A model generated the notes under the pieces. That model had not been told where the DNA came from and did not search any database. It was given only the letters and a program-made list of their open reading frames with translations. The translations under genes and the position numbers were made by a program. 64,000 bases of DNA from Myxococcales bacterium. GTDB taxonomy: Bacteria; Myxococcota_A; Polyangia; Polyangiales; Polyangiaceae. The stretch covers positions 24,010-88,009 of the forward strand of contig CANJCO010000017.1 of assembly GCA_947473045.1 (NCBI GenBank), read 5' to 3'. Positions 15,963-24,865 of this stretch are shown piece after piece. Each line of letters opens with the position of its first letter. Position 1 is the stretch's first letter.

Positions 15963-18224
15963 GTGGTGTCGAGCGCCCCATCCTGCCCGGCATGCGCGCG
16001 GCCCGTCGACGCGCTCCGAGCGGGAGAGGTGGCGATTCTGGGCGGAAAATTCGTCTACTTTTGCAACCGGGCGTGCAAGGTCGACTATCTGCAATCGCTG
16101 CGTCCGGGCGTGCTCTCGGCGGAAGTGCAGACCGCCGAACCTCCCCCCACCGCGCCGCGTTCGCCGCCCCCAAAAGCCACCTCGGAGACGCCTCAACCAC
16201 GCGCCGATCGGGCTGAAGACGCCGTTGCAGTCGAGGACTCCGAGCCTGCGAGCGTGCCGCTCCTCGAAGCCCTCGCGGACGACCCGCCGGTCGATGAGGT
16301 CGACAGCTTCGAACACGAGCCCCTGCCGCCGTCGCAGCTCGAGAGCGAGCGGAGCGCCGAAGAGCCCCGTGAGCGCGTCGGCGTTCCGCGCATCCTTTCT
16401 GCGGGCGCCGTCGGTGCCGGGCTGCTCTCGCTCGGGCTGCCGCTCGCCGGAGGCGCTGCGCCGGGGGCACGCACCGCGCTCGCGCTCGGCGCAATCGCCT
16501 TCGCCATGCTGCGACAGGCAACGGGCACGCGCACGCACTTCCGCGAAGGCTGGCTCACGGTTGCGGCGCTCGCGGGATGCGGCGCCTCGCTGGCGTGGTC
16601 GCAGGCGCGGATCAGTCCCCACGCGAGCACCATCGCGGCGCTGACCGGCCTCGCGGCGGCGGCCGCGGTCGTCGTGCGCGAGTTGGTGGAGCGCGAGCGA
16701 AGGCCCGTCGAAGAAGCGCGTTCGCGCCTTGCGGCGGAGCTCACGATCACCGCGAGGGTCATCACCGCGGAGGGCTCGCGCGACGTGGACCACGCCGAAG
16801 TGCGAGCCGGAGAGGTCGTGCTCCTCGTGGCCGGCGACGTCGCTCCGGTCGACGGCGTCGTGGCGTCGGGCGAGGCCACCATCGTGCCGTGGATCGACGC
16901 GCCGCTTGAAATCGTCGTGCGGGAAGGAGAGGCCGTGCTCGCCGGAGCCGCGTTGCTCGCCGGCTCCCTGCGCCTGACCACCACCCGGACCGGCGCCGAT
17001 CGCGGCCTCGCCCGCCTCGCCCTCTCGGCGGGCTCCGGCGTCGACGTGGCTGCGCCGCTGCCGAGACTCGCCAGGCAAATCGCGACCCGTGGCGCGCCTG
17101 CGACGGCGCTGCTCGCGGGCGCCGCTGCGCTCGCAATATCGTCGTCGCTTTCAATGGCGATCGCCGTCGCCAGCGCGACGCTCCTGGCGCTCTCCGCCGA
17201 AGCCACCGCAGCCATTGTCGCGGCGTCTCACGCGCGCGCGCACCTCAGGGCCCAACAGCGCAGCGGCATCATCTACAAAGACGCCGCCGCGTTCGATCGC
17301 GCCGGGCGCGTCGACATCGCCGTAGCGTGCGCGCGGGGAACGCTGCTTCTGGGCGAGCCCGAGATTGTAAGCGTCGACGGCTACGGAGCGTGGGACACCG
17401 CCCGGGTCCTGTCGCTCGCGGCGGCCCTCGCGAACGGATCGACCCACCCGTTCGCCCTCGCGATCGCGAGGGCGGCGCGCGCCGGCGGCGTGAAGGTCGC
17501 GAACGTGAGAAACACGATCCACGACGGCGCCGGCGTCACGGCGCTCGACGCCGCCGGAGACCGTATCGTGCTCGGGCGCCGCGCGTTTTTGCTCAGCGAG
17601 CGCGTGGGCGTCGCAGCCGCAGATGCCCGGGTGGGCGACCTCGAAGCTCAGGGCCGAAGCGCGCTGCTGCTGGCTTGCGCCGGCAAGATCGTCGGACTGG
17701 TCGCGCTTCAGGACGGCCTGCGAGCCGGCGCACGCGCCGCCGTACAGCGGCTGCTGGACGCGCACATCGAGCCGGTCATGCTCTCGGGCGAGTCTCGCGA
17801 GACCTGCGAGACGATCGGCGCGGCGCTCGACATCGAACACGTGCGCCCCGAGGTCATGGCAGCCGATCGCGGCGCCGAAGTCCGCGCGCTCGCCGACGGC
17901 GGAAGTGTCGTCGCGGTCATCGGTCGCGCGCCGGACGACGACTCCGCGCTCGGCGCGGCCGACGTGTCGCTGGCGCTCGGCGCGGCCGGTAGCGCGCCCG
18001 GAGAGTGGTCGGTCGCGCTCGCGAGCGATGACGTGCGCGACGCCGTGCTCGCGCTTACCATCCCGCGCACCGCGTCTGAAATCGCGCGGCGGGCGCTGAT
18101 GCTCGGACTCGTTCCAGGCGTGGCGTGCGCGCTCTCGCTGTCGCTCGGCTGGGCGCCGCTGTGGCTGGGTCCCCTCGCCGGTGTCGTGGGCACCCTCGCT
18201 GCCGCGCTCTACGCCCGCGACTGA
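15963..18224 (+). CDS. P1B-type ATPase-like protein lacking catalytic motifs (pseudo-ATPase)
   Basis: A 753-aa protein aligns along its length with heavy-metal P-type ATPases but has lost the catalytic residues. The N-terminus has a TRASH/YHS-like metal site (C8, C11, C34, C38), then an acidic linker, then hydrophobic pairs. The phosphorylation loop, normally VVFDKTGTLT, reads VDIAVACARGTLL (451-463), so the essential Asp aligns with Cys456. The TGES loop reads IDAPLE (about 311). The GDGxND hinge reads IGRAPDDDSAL (about 652). The CPC membrane motif reads ALSAEATAA. The nucleotide-side STHP motif (about 495) is kept. The frame is intact and of family length, so this is not a recent pseudogene. 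GTG start, 4 nt after argD. Confidence 0.9.
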   Translation: MVSSAPSCPACARPVDALRAGEVAILGGKFVYFCNRACKVDYLQSLRPGVLSAEVQTAEPPPTAPRSPPPKATSETPQPRADRAEDAVAVEDSEPASVPLLEALADDPPVDEVDSFEHEPLPPSQLESERSAEEPRERVGVPRILSAGAVGAGLLSLGLPLAGGAAPGARTALALGAIAFAMLRQATGTRTHFREGWLTVAALAGCGASLAWSQARISPHASTIAALTGLAAAAAVVVRELVERERRPVEEARSRLAAELTITARVITAEGSRDVDHAEVRAGEVVLLVAGDVAPVDGVVASGEATIVPWIDAPLEIVVREGEAVLAGAALLAGSLRLTTTRTGADRGLARLALSAGSGVDVAAPLPRLARQIATRGAPATALLAGAAALAISSSLSMAIAVASATLLALSAEATAAIVAASHARAHLRAQQRSGIIYKDAAAFDRAGRVDIAVACARGTLLLGEPEIVSVDGYGAWDTARVLSLAAALANGSTHPFALAIARAARAGGVKVANVRNTIHDGAGVTALDAAGDRIVLGRRAFLLSERVGVAAADARVGDLEAQGRSALLLACAGKIVGLVALQDGLRAGARAAVQRLLDAHIEPVMLSGESRETCETIGAALDIEHVRPEVMAADRGAEVRALADGGSVVAVIGRAPDDDSALGAADVSLALGAAGSAPGEWSVALASDDVRDAVLALTIPRTASEIARRALMLGLVPGVACALSLSLGWAPLWLGPLAGVVGTLAAALYARD

Positions 18225-18237
18225 GCAGGCCGGGCGA

Positions 18238-18453
18238 TCAGACGGGCGCCGATGGCGCGGCCTCGAAGCCGGCTCGGGCGATGGCCTCGCACACACGAGA
18301 AAGGTCGATTTGCGCTGAATCGAGGTCGAAACTCGCCTGCCCGACAGCGACGTCCACGTTGGTCACGCCCGCCTGACGGCCCAGGACCGCCCGCACCGCG
18401 ACGACGCAACCGCCGCAGCTCATCCCCTGAATATCGATCGCAACACGGGTCAT
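18238..18453 (-). CDS. Heavy-metal-associated (HMA) domain protein, CopZ-like
   Basis: A 71-aa single-domain metallochaperone with the classic GMSCGGCV motif, the two Cys binding Cu(I) or a similar soft metal, and the beta-alpha-beta-beta-alpha-beta pattern (VDVAVGQASFDLD, then ICEAIARAGFEAA-like end). No signal peptide, so it is cytosolic. It is convergent with the P1B-ATPase-like gene, with 13 nt between stops, so the two probably belong to one metal-related locus although they are not co-transcribed. Confidence 0.9.
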   Translation of the reverse strand: MTRVAIDIQGMSCGGCVVAVRAVLGRQAGVTNVDVAVGQASFDLDSAQIDLSRVCEAIARAGFEAAPSAPV

Positions 18454-18582
18454 GGTTCAGCTCCGAGCCGAAGTTCGCGGGCGCGCGCAACGCAAAAGCG
18501 TCCGCGAGCACGCAATGATTGAACACTGTACGTGGTGCGCGCAGAGGTTCAACCCGTGTAATATGGAGGGCTCGCGCATCCC

Positions 18583-21500
18583 ATGACCGACGTCCACCAA
18601 CCGACCATTCCCACCCGCGACGTGCTCGAGCGACGCATCGGCTCGACGCTCCGGGGCAAATGGAAAGTAGACGCGCTGCTCGGCGCAGGCGGCATGGCCG
18701 CGGTGTATGCAGCCACGCATCGCAACGGACAACGCGCGGCGCTGAAGATCATGCACCCGGCACTCGCCGCTGACGATCGCCTCATCGAACGCTTCGTCAG
18801 CGAAGGCTACATCGCAAACAAGGTGTCGCACGCGTCGTGCGTCGCGGTGCTCGACGACGACATCACAGACGACGGCGCGCCCTTTTTGATCATGGAGCTG
18901 CTCGAGGGCGAGACGGTTCGCGATTTCTGGAAGCGAACCGGGCGTCGCCTACCGATCGGCCAGGTCTTGCAGATCGCCGAGCGCGTACTCGACTGCCTCG
19001 AGGCCTGCCACGGCGCGGGCATCGTTCACCGCGATCTGAAGCCCGCGAACGTTTACGTGACCACCGACGGCCGCATCAAGCTGCTCGACTTCGGCGTGGC
19101 GCTTGTCGAGGGCGGCGATGCCACGCCGGGCTTTGCCATGGGCACCCCCGCGTACATGGCGCCCGAGCAAGCCAAGGGGCGCGCCGAAAAAATCGATCAC
19201 CGCGTCGACATTTTTTCAATGGGCGCGTGCATGTATGCGCTCGCCTCAGGCAAGCGCGTCCACCGCGCGAAGACCGAGCAGGAATCGCTCAGGCTGGCGG
19301 CGACGACCCCCGCCCGCTCCGTGTCGACGGTGGCGCCTGACCTGCCGCTCGAGGTCATCAACCTCATCGATCGCGCCCTTTCGTGGAACGCCCACGATCG
19401 CTTCGCCTCGGCGCGCGAAATGAAGGTGGCCGTCACCTCCGCCCTTACGCGCGTGCAGCGCGTTTCGAACCGCGCGCCGTCGATGCGACCGGAGAGCTTC
19501 GACGACGACGAGGACTACACGCCCATGCACGGCACGCCCGTCGTCGATGCGACCAGCGCCGAGCGCGCCCGCGAGGGACTCGCGACGTTCGGCGACGCCG
19601 TTCAGCTCGGTGCACGCGAAGGCATCGACGCCCCGGAGGTGCGCGCCCTGCTCGACGGCGCGTTCGAGCAGCTCACCGCGTGGCTTTCGTATCACTCGCC
19701 GCTCGGCGTGATCGTGCGACCATCCGGCCTGTATGCGTTCGGCAAGAGCGTGTGGCACCCCTCCGACGAGCTCGATTCGATCGCTCGCGACCTGTTCGCC
19801 GCCGGCGTACGCAGCCTGCGGTTGAGCGTTGGCGTGCAGAGCGACGAGCTGCTGCGCCTGTCGCGACTGCTGGTCGATCGCCGCTCGCTGACGCCAAACG
19901 AGGACCTCGGCACGGCCATCTGGGATCTCGCGCTGACCCACGTGCGCGCCGAGGTGGCGACGGGGTTCCGCATGGGAACCGCCGCGGAGCGCGAGGCGCA
20001 CGGCGCTGCGTTCGAGGAGCTCGACGCGCTCGTCTCGCTCGCCCAGCGCAAATACGCCTTTAGCCTTTCGAACCCCAGCCTGCGCGCGCCGCGCCACCGG
20101 TCACCACTCGCGTTCGACGACGTCGCGCGATCGGCAGGCGGCGCGCAGCTCGAAGGCCCGAGCGATCTGCTCGCCGAGCGTCACCTCGACCTGTGCGCCG
20201 ACGCGATGCTCGACGCCGCCCGCCACAACGAGGTTGCCGTCGTGCTCGACGCGCTTCGGCGCTCGTCGATTCGAGCGCTCTCACAGCGGCGGCACACTTC
20301 GGTGATGGCCTCGGCGCAGGGCCTGTCACGCCGCCTACGCGAGCTGGTCGGTCCGGCCGACGCTCCGCGTGTCGAAGGTGCGATCAGCCGCGCTCTGTTT
20401 GGCAAACACGCCTTGGTCGCCGCGCTCGCAAACCTCGACGAGCAAACCAAGCCGGTGCTCGACGTAACGCTTGGCGAGCTCGCGCCAGAAGACGCGGTCG
20501 CGGCGTTGATCGCGCTGCGCCGCCCGTTGTCCGAGACAGGCGCAGCGATGCTGCTCGACACTTGCGGCGAAGCGTTGCGCGGTCGCGAGAGCGAAGTCGT
20601 GCAGCGCGCGACCCGATCTTCGAGCGGAGTGCGACGCGCCGTCGCCAGCTGGCTGTCGTCGACGGGGCACGGTTCGCTCGCGAGCTCCCTGGCTGCCGTC
20701 GCGCCGATGCCGCTCGCCCATGCGGTGCGCCCCGGTGCGTGCGCCGACGAAGCGCTGATCGTGGCGCTGCGCGACCTCGTGACGATGGCCGATGCCCGCC
20801 AGCAGGCGACACCTGCCTACGAGCGCGCGATTGCCGATGCCGCCGCGGCGGTCGCTCGCATGCCGACCGCGAGCGGGACGCTGTCGATCGAGTTTGCGGA
20901 CGGCGTCGTGTTCATCAACGGCGCACTCGCGCAGCTGTCCGCCGATGGCTTCGCCGCGGCTCAAACCCTCGCAGCGTCGCTCGTGCGCCGCGATCGGTCG
21001 CGGGCTATCAGTCTCCCGCGCGACGCTTCGGGCGACGACTTCCGCACCTTCGGAGTCGATCTCGCCACCACCGGCGGCGGCTCGCGCATTCGCCTCTCTG
21101 CGCTCTCAGACGTCGCGCGCCTGCAGGGCCTCGAGGCCGACCGCCCAACCCTCGAACAGCGTGTGACGCGAGCGTACTGCTCCGCCGTGCTTTCGCTCCG
21201 CGCGCTCCCGGCGGTTTCGCGCGCAAACCTGCCCGCAGCCCGCAGAGCGCTCGTGCACGCGGCCCAGGAACTGGTCGACTGCTCGGAGCCGATGACCCCC
21301 GCGTTTTTGGGCCCCGCCTATCAGACCGTCGATACGAGCAACGCAGGGCGCGCGGCCTCGACCTGCCTGCTCGCGATCGCGGCTGCGCGGGAGTCGACGA
21401 CTGACGTTTCGGCTCTGCTCGACGTCGCTCTCGGCGCGCTGCTCAGCGATGTGAGCCGCACGGCCACGCTCGTTGGTATGGGCTGGGCCGACGCGGAGCG

Positions 21501-23544
21501 CGGCGCGCCGATCGTGATCGCGCGGGAGGCCGCGAACCTGCGGGGCGGCCGTCCCGCCCGCGAGACAGGCGCGCCGCTGCTCGCATCCCGCATCGTGCGC
21601 GCGGCGAGGCGGCTCGTCGATTTGCGTGCGGACGATCCGCAGCTCATCCTCGATGAAGTGATCGCGGCCATCGCTCGCGATCTGCTCGACCCTGCAGACG
21701 TGAGCGCGCTGCGCGCGGTCGTCGCCGGACTCGGCGTACTGCCTGCCGGCACGATCGTCGAGCTGTCTACGGGCGAAAGCGCCGAGGTGCTCGAAGCAAA
21801 CGAAGAAAACGGGCTCAGGCCGCGCGTTCGCATCACGGCCGATGCGTCAGGTCAGGCGGTTCAAGGCGGCCCCAGCCTCGAGCTCGACTCCGAAGACGAG
21901 ATCGTCATTCGCCGCGCGCTCACGATCGACGGATGGAAATCCGGGCGATCTCAGGCGCCGCCAGTGTTGCCGCCCAAGCCCGAACCGAAGACACCCATAA
22001 GCCCGATCGCCGCCGCACCGCGGGTACAGACCTCCGTCGAGCGGCCCGCACCGACGGCGAAGGGCGATCTCAACACGACGCCGCTGCCCCACGTTCTCGC
22101 CTACATGCTCGACCGCGAGCTGACCGGCACGGTCGAAATCAGCGAGGCCGACGGCGCCTCGCATCTCGTCGCGTTTTCCCGCGGCGCGCCGATCCGAGCG
22201 GTGACGGGCCGCCTGCTCGCGCCCCTCGGCGCCTACCTCGTTTCAGCGGGTCTCCTCACCGACGCCGACGCGGCGAACGCCGTCACGCGCGCCAAGCTCG
22301 CGCGAACGCCACTCGGTCAATACCTGGTAGCAAACGACCTGCTGGCGCGCGTCGATCTGCTGCGGGCCCTCGAGCTTCAGGTGCGGCGCAAGCTCGCGGC
22401 GCTGGCGAACGTAGCGAACGGCGCGACGTTTGCATTCTACAAGCATGTCGACCTGCTCGGCGCGCCGGCCGGCCCGGAGACGCTCGAGGTCGATCCGCTC
22501 GACGCTATTTTCGATTGCGTGCGCGTCTGGCGCGATCAGGATCGCATGCGCGCGACGCTCGCAGCCTATGCCGACGTGCCGCTCGCGCTGCACGCCGACT
22601 CGCGCATCGACCTCATCGATCTGACGACCGCGGAGCGCGCCCTGCTCGCAGAGCTGCGCGCGGTTCCGCGAACCCTCGCCCAGTTGTGGGAGCGCCCTGT
22701 CGCCGACAGCGCCGTCATTCTTTCGACCGCGTACATGCTCGTCATCACGCGCCAGATCCGGACCGACGCGCAGGCAAAACCCCCTCTTGGCGGACGCGCG
22801 ACGAGCGAGTCAGAAGAGCGCCCGTCCACCTTCCCGGATCGCCCGTCGAGCGTGTTCGCGGTGCCACCGCTGCCCGTGCGAAGCGCAGCGCCGCCGCCGT
22901 TGCCGCCCCGCGCCGCCGCGAGGCCTGCGTCGCCATCGCAGCGCATCGCCGCGCCTCCCGCCTCCGCCCGTGCGCCCGCGCTCCCCCAGCGCGTCATCGC
23001 GCCGTCGATCAGCGCGCCGTCGATGCCCGAGGCTGCGCCATCTTCAAGGCGTCCGGAGGCTCCCCCGCCGAACGCTTCGATCCAGAGGCCCGCGCCTGTC
23101 GTTCCGAAAGACTCCGAGCCGCCGTCGTCGCGCTCGCTGGGCACCAAGCCTCCGCGAAAGCGCAACGAAGCCACTGTGCGCGAGGTCGAAAAGGCCGATC
23201 AGGCGCTCGGGCGCAAAGACATCGCAAACGCAGAGCGCGTGGCGTTGAAGGCGCAGCTCAACGACAGTCGCGACCCCGATCTCAACGCGCTCGTCATTTG
23301 GATTCGAGCGCTGGCGGGAAGTTTGAAGGTGCCTTCGGCGATCGAGGAAATGAACCGCATCATCGTCGATTCGCCCGAGTGCACGCGCGCGCGGCTGTAT
23401 CGCGGCAAGCTCTACAAGCGCGACAACAAGCTCAAGGAGGCCGCCGCCGACTTTGAGTACGTCTGCGCAGTAGAGCCCGCCCAGAAGGAAGCCAGCAACG
23501 AGCTGAAGCTTCTGCAGCTGACCATGAAGCTCGGCCGACGCTGA
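18583..23544 (+). CDS. Giant Ser/Thr protein kinase with DUF4388 and TPR-like domains
   Basis: A 1653-aa cytosolic multidomain kinase with no membrane helix seen. The Hanks-type kinase domain (about 24-290) is intact: GAGGMAAV loop, Lys55, HRDLKPAN (about 149-156), DFG (about 168-170) and APE. Residues about 300-1150 hold helical-repeat material. From about 765 there is a region resembling that before and in deltaproteobacterial HD-GYP proteins (ADGVVFINGALAQLSADGF, later GALLSDVSR, then GTIVELSTGESAEVLEAN), with the HD residues lost. A DUF4388 domain spans about 1160-1260 and a following helical part to about 1392. A Pro-rich disordered linker leads to a C-terminal TPR-like end (about 1526-1652). 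GGAGGG lies 12 nt before the ATG. Confidence 0.92.
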   Translation: MTDVHQPTIPTRDVLERRIGSTLRGKWKVDALLGAGGMAAVYAATHRNGQRAALKIMHPALAADDRLIERFVSEGYIANKVSHASCVAVLDDDITDDGAPFLIMELLEGETVRDFWKRTGRRLPIGQVLQIAERVLDCLEACHGAGIVHRDLKPANVYVTTDGRIKLLDFGVALVEGGDATPGFAMGTPAYMAPEQAKGRAEKIDHRVDIFSMGACMYALASGKRVHRAKTEQESLRLAATTPARSVSTVAPDLPLEVINLIDRALSWNAHDRFASAREMKVAVTSALTRVQRVSNRAPSMRPESFDDDEDYTPMHGTPVVDATSAERAREGLATFGDAVQLGAREGIDAPEVRALLDGAFEQLTAWLSYHSPLGVIVRPSGLYAFGKSVWHPSDELDSIARDLFAAGVRSLRLSVGVQSDELLRLSRLLVDRRSLTPNEDLGTAIWDLALTHVRAEVATGFRMGTAAEREAHGAAFEELDALVSLAQRKYAFSLSNPSLRAPRHRSPLAFDDVARSAGGAQLEGPSDLLAERHLDLCADAMLDAARHNEVAVVLDALRRSSIRALSQRRHTSVMASAQGLSRRLRELVGPADAPRVEGAISRALFGKHALVAALANLDEQTKPVLDVTLGELAPEDAVAALIALRRPLSETGAAMLLDTCGEALRGRESEVVQRATRSSSGVRRAVASWLSSTGHGSLASSLAAVAPMPLAHAVRPGACADEALIVALRDLVTMADARQQATPAYERAIADAAAAVARMPTASGTLSIEFADGVVFINGALAQLSADGFAAAQTLAASLVRRDRSRAISLPRDASGDDFRTFGVDLATTGGGSRIRLSALSDVARLQGLEADRPTLEQRVTRAYCSAVLSLRALPAVSRANLPAARRALVHAAQELVDCSEPMTPAFLGPAYQTVDTSNAGRAASTCLLAIAAARESTTDVSALLDVALGALLSDVSRTATLVGMGWADAERGAPIVIAREAANLRGGRPARETGAPLLASRIVRAARRLVDLRADDPQLILDEVIAAIARDLLDPADVSALRAVVAGLGVLPAGTIVELSTGESAEVLEANEENGLRPRVRITADASGQAVQGGPSLELDSEDEIVIRRALTIDGWKSGRSQAPPVLPPKPEPKTPISPIAAAPRVQTSVERPAPTAKGDLNTTPLPHVLAYMLDRELTGTVEISEADGASHLVAFSRGAPIRAVTGRLLAPLGAYLVSAGLLTDADAANAVTRAKLARTPLGQYLVANDLLARVDLLRALELQVRRKLAALANVANGATFAFYKHVDLLGAPAGPETLEVDPLDAIFDCVRVWRDQDRMRATLAAYADVPLALHADSRIDLIDLTTAERALLAELRAVPRTLAQLWERPVADSAVILSTAYMLVITRQIRTDAQAKPPLGGRATSESEERPSTFPDRPSSVFAVPPLPVRSAAPPPLPPRAAARPASPSQRIAAPPASARAPALPQRVIAPSISAPSMPEAAPSSRRPEAPPPNASIQRPAPVVPKDSEPPSSRSLGTKPPRKRNEATVREVEKADQALGRKDIANAERVALKAQLNDSRDPDLNALVIWIRALAGSLKVPSAIEEMNRIIVDSPECTRARLYRGKLYKRDNKLKEAAADFEYVCAVEPAQKEASNELKLLQLTMKLGRR

Positions 23545-23594
23545 TCGCCCCGCGGCGAAAGCACGCCGCGTCGATTGCGCCTATACTGCGCGCG

Positions 23595-24260
23595 ATGACT
23601 CGAACGCTGCTCTCGCTCGCGCTGCTCGCGTGCGCATGTGACAAGGCTGATCGACCCACGCCGGCGCCCGCCCTGCCCGAGCCTTCCGCCGCAACGCTCA
23701 GCGCCCCGGCCGACGCTTCGATCGCGCCTGCCCTTGCGGTAGCCATCCCGCATCCGGCGCCTTCGGCCAGCGCGACGCAAGCTGCCACTTCGCGCGCGCT
23801 GCCGCCCGCAGCAAGCGCAGCTACGCCCGTCGATGCTGCGGCACCGGTTTCGGCAGCGACCGTCGCGCCCGGCGTGGGAATGCATTTCGACGCGCCGTCG
23901 TTCGCGGTCGACGCACCGGCGCCCGCCGCGTGCGACAAAGGTGCAGTCTGCACATTTACGGTACGCGTCACCGCGAAAGACGAATTTCACGTGAACAAGG
24001 ACTACCCCTACAAGCTCAAGATGGAAGACGCGGCGGGCGGAGACTTCGCGGGGCGCGACACGCAGGGCAAAAACGTCTTCTCCAAGTCGGCAGGCGACTT
24101 CGCGCTCGACGGCGAAAAGTCCGGCGTGATGACCGTGCGCGTCACGGCCGCAAGCAGCGGCCCCATGGCGCTCACGGGCACGCTCAAGCTCAGCGTCTGC
24201 AACGCCGCGAACTGCATGCTCGAGCAGGCGCAGGTGCACGTCACGGTGCCGGTTCGGTGA
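23595..24260 (+). CDS. Lipoprotein with Ala/Pro linker and Cys-containing beta domain
   Basis: A 221-aa predicted lipoprotein. The lipobox LLACAC ends a short signal, then about 80 residues of Ala/Pro/Ser linker lead to a globular beta-rich domain from about 95. That domain (CTFTVRVTAKDEFHVNKDYP, later LKLSVCNAANC) resembles the alpha/N-terminal domain of DsbD-like reductases, including a C-x3-4-C near its end. This is a weak structural likeness, not a family call. The stop overlaps the start of the PLD-like gene (GTGA), so the two are co-translated. Confidence 0.8.
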   Translation: MTRTLLSLALLACACDKADRPTPAPALPEPSAATLSAPADASIAPALAVAIPHPAPSASATQAATSRALPPAASAATPVDAAAPVSAATVAPGVGMHFDAPSFAVDAPAPAACDKGAVCTFTVRVTAKDEFHVNKDYPYKLKMEDAAGGDFAGRDTQGKNVFSKSAGDFALDGEKSGVMTVRVTAASSGPMALTGTLKLSVCNAANCMLEQAQVHVTVPVR

Positions 24261-24865
24261 AGCGCACCGCGCGCGTTGAGCTCATTTTCGGAAAGGAGCA
24301 CTACGACGCGCTCGTGCTCGGCACGATCCTCAAGGCGCGGACGAGCGTGTGGATCGCGACGGCCAACGTGAAGGAGATGATGCACGAAGCGCCCATCGGC
24401 TCGGCGGCGCGCGCGCGCGGAAAGTTCATCTCGATTCTGGAGTCGCTCCGCGACATGGCGAAGCGGGGCGTCGAGATACGACTCCTGCACGCAGGCGCGC
24501 CGTCCGGCCCGTTTCGCGCGGCGCTCGCCAAACACAAGCCGCTCGCAGAGCCGCACTTCCAGATGCGTCAATGTCCGCGCGTGCACTTGAAAATCATCGC
24601 GGCGGACGGCGCCAAACTCTACCTGGGCAGCGCCAACTTCACGGGCGCCGGGCTCGGCGCGAAAGGCGAAGGGCGGCGCAATTTCGAGCTCGGAATGCTC
24701 ACCGACGACGACGTAATGCTCGACCAGACGCAGGCGCATTTCGACGCCATCTGGCAGGGCAAAGAGTGTGCATCCTGCAAGATTCGGCCGCTGTGCCCGA
24801 GGCCGCTCGACACGCCCGCCAAGGCCACGCGGCCAAGGCGGGTCGCACCCAAAAAGACTGGCTGA
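24257..24865 (+). CDS. Phospholipase D-like domain protein (single HKD)
   Basis: A 202-aa protein with one PLD catalytic motif HLKIIAADGAKLYLGSANFT (about residues 109-129), i.e. HxK followed by a GSANxT strand. The family works as two HKD motifs, so this one would need to dimerise, as in Nuc or BfiI-type nucleases. The C-terminus carries a compact Cys group, CASCKIRPLC, unusual for PLD proteins, then a basic tail. No signal peptide was seen. It starts at GTG overlapping the lipoprotein stop by 3 nt. It could cleave nucleic acid or phospholipid; sequence does not decide. Confidence 0.85.
   Translation: MKRTARVELIFGKEHYDALVLGTILKARTSVWIATANVKEMMHEAPIGSAARARGKFISILESLRDMAKRGVEIRLLHAGAPSGPFRAALAKHKPLAEPHFQMRQCPRVHLKIIAADGAKLYLGSANFTGAGLGAKGEGRRNFELGMLTDDDVMLDQTQAHFDAIWQGKECASCKIRPLCPRPLDTPAKATRPRRVAPKKTG

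Noticed and set aside
15963..18224. P1B-like gene as a frameshifted or decaying pseudogene
   Set aside because: The frame is open over 753 codons with normal composition, and motif changes are spread over separate domains rather than clustered as in a frameshift.
18559..18564. TAATAT before the giant kinase as a -10 box
   Set aside because: No -35-like hexamer at the right distance, and it is very close to the ribosome site.
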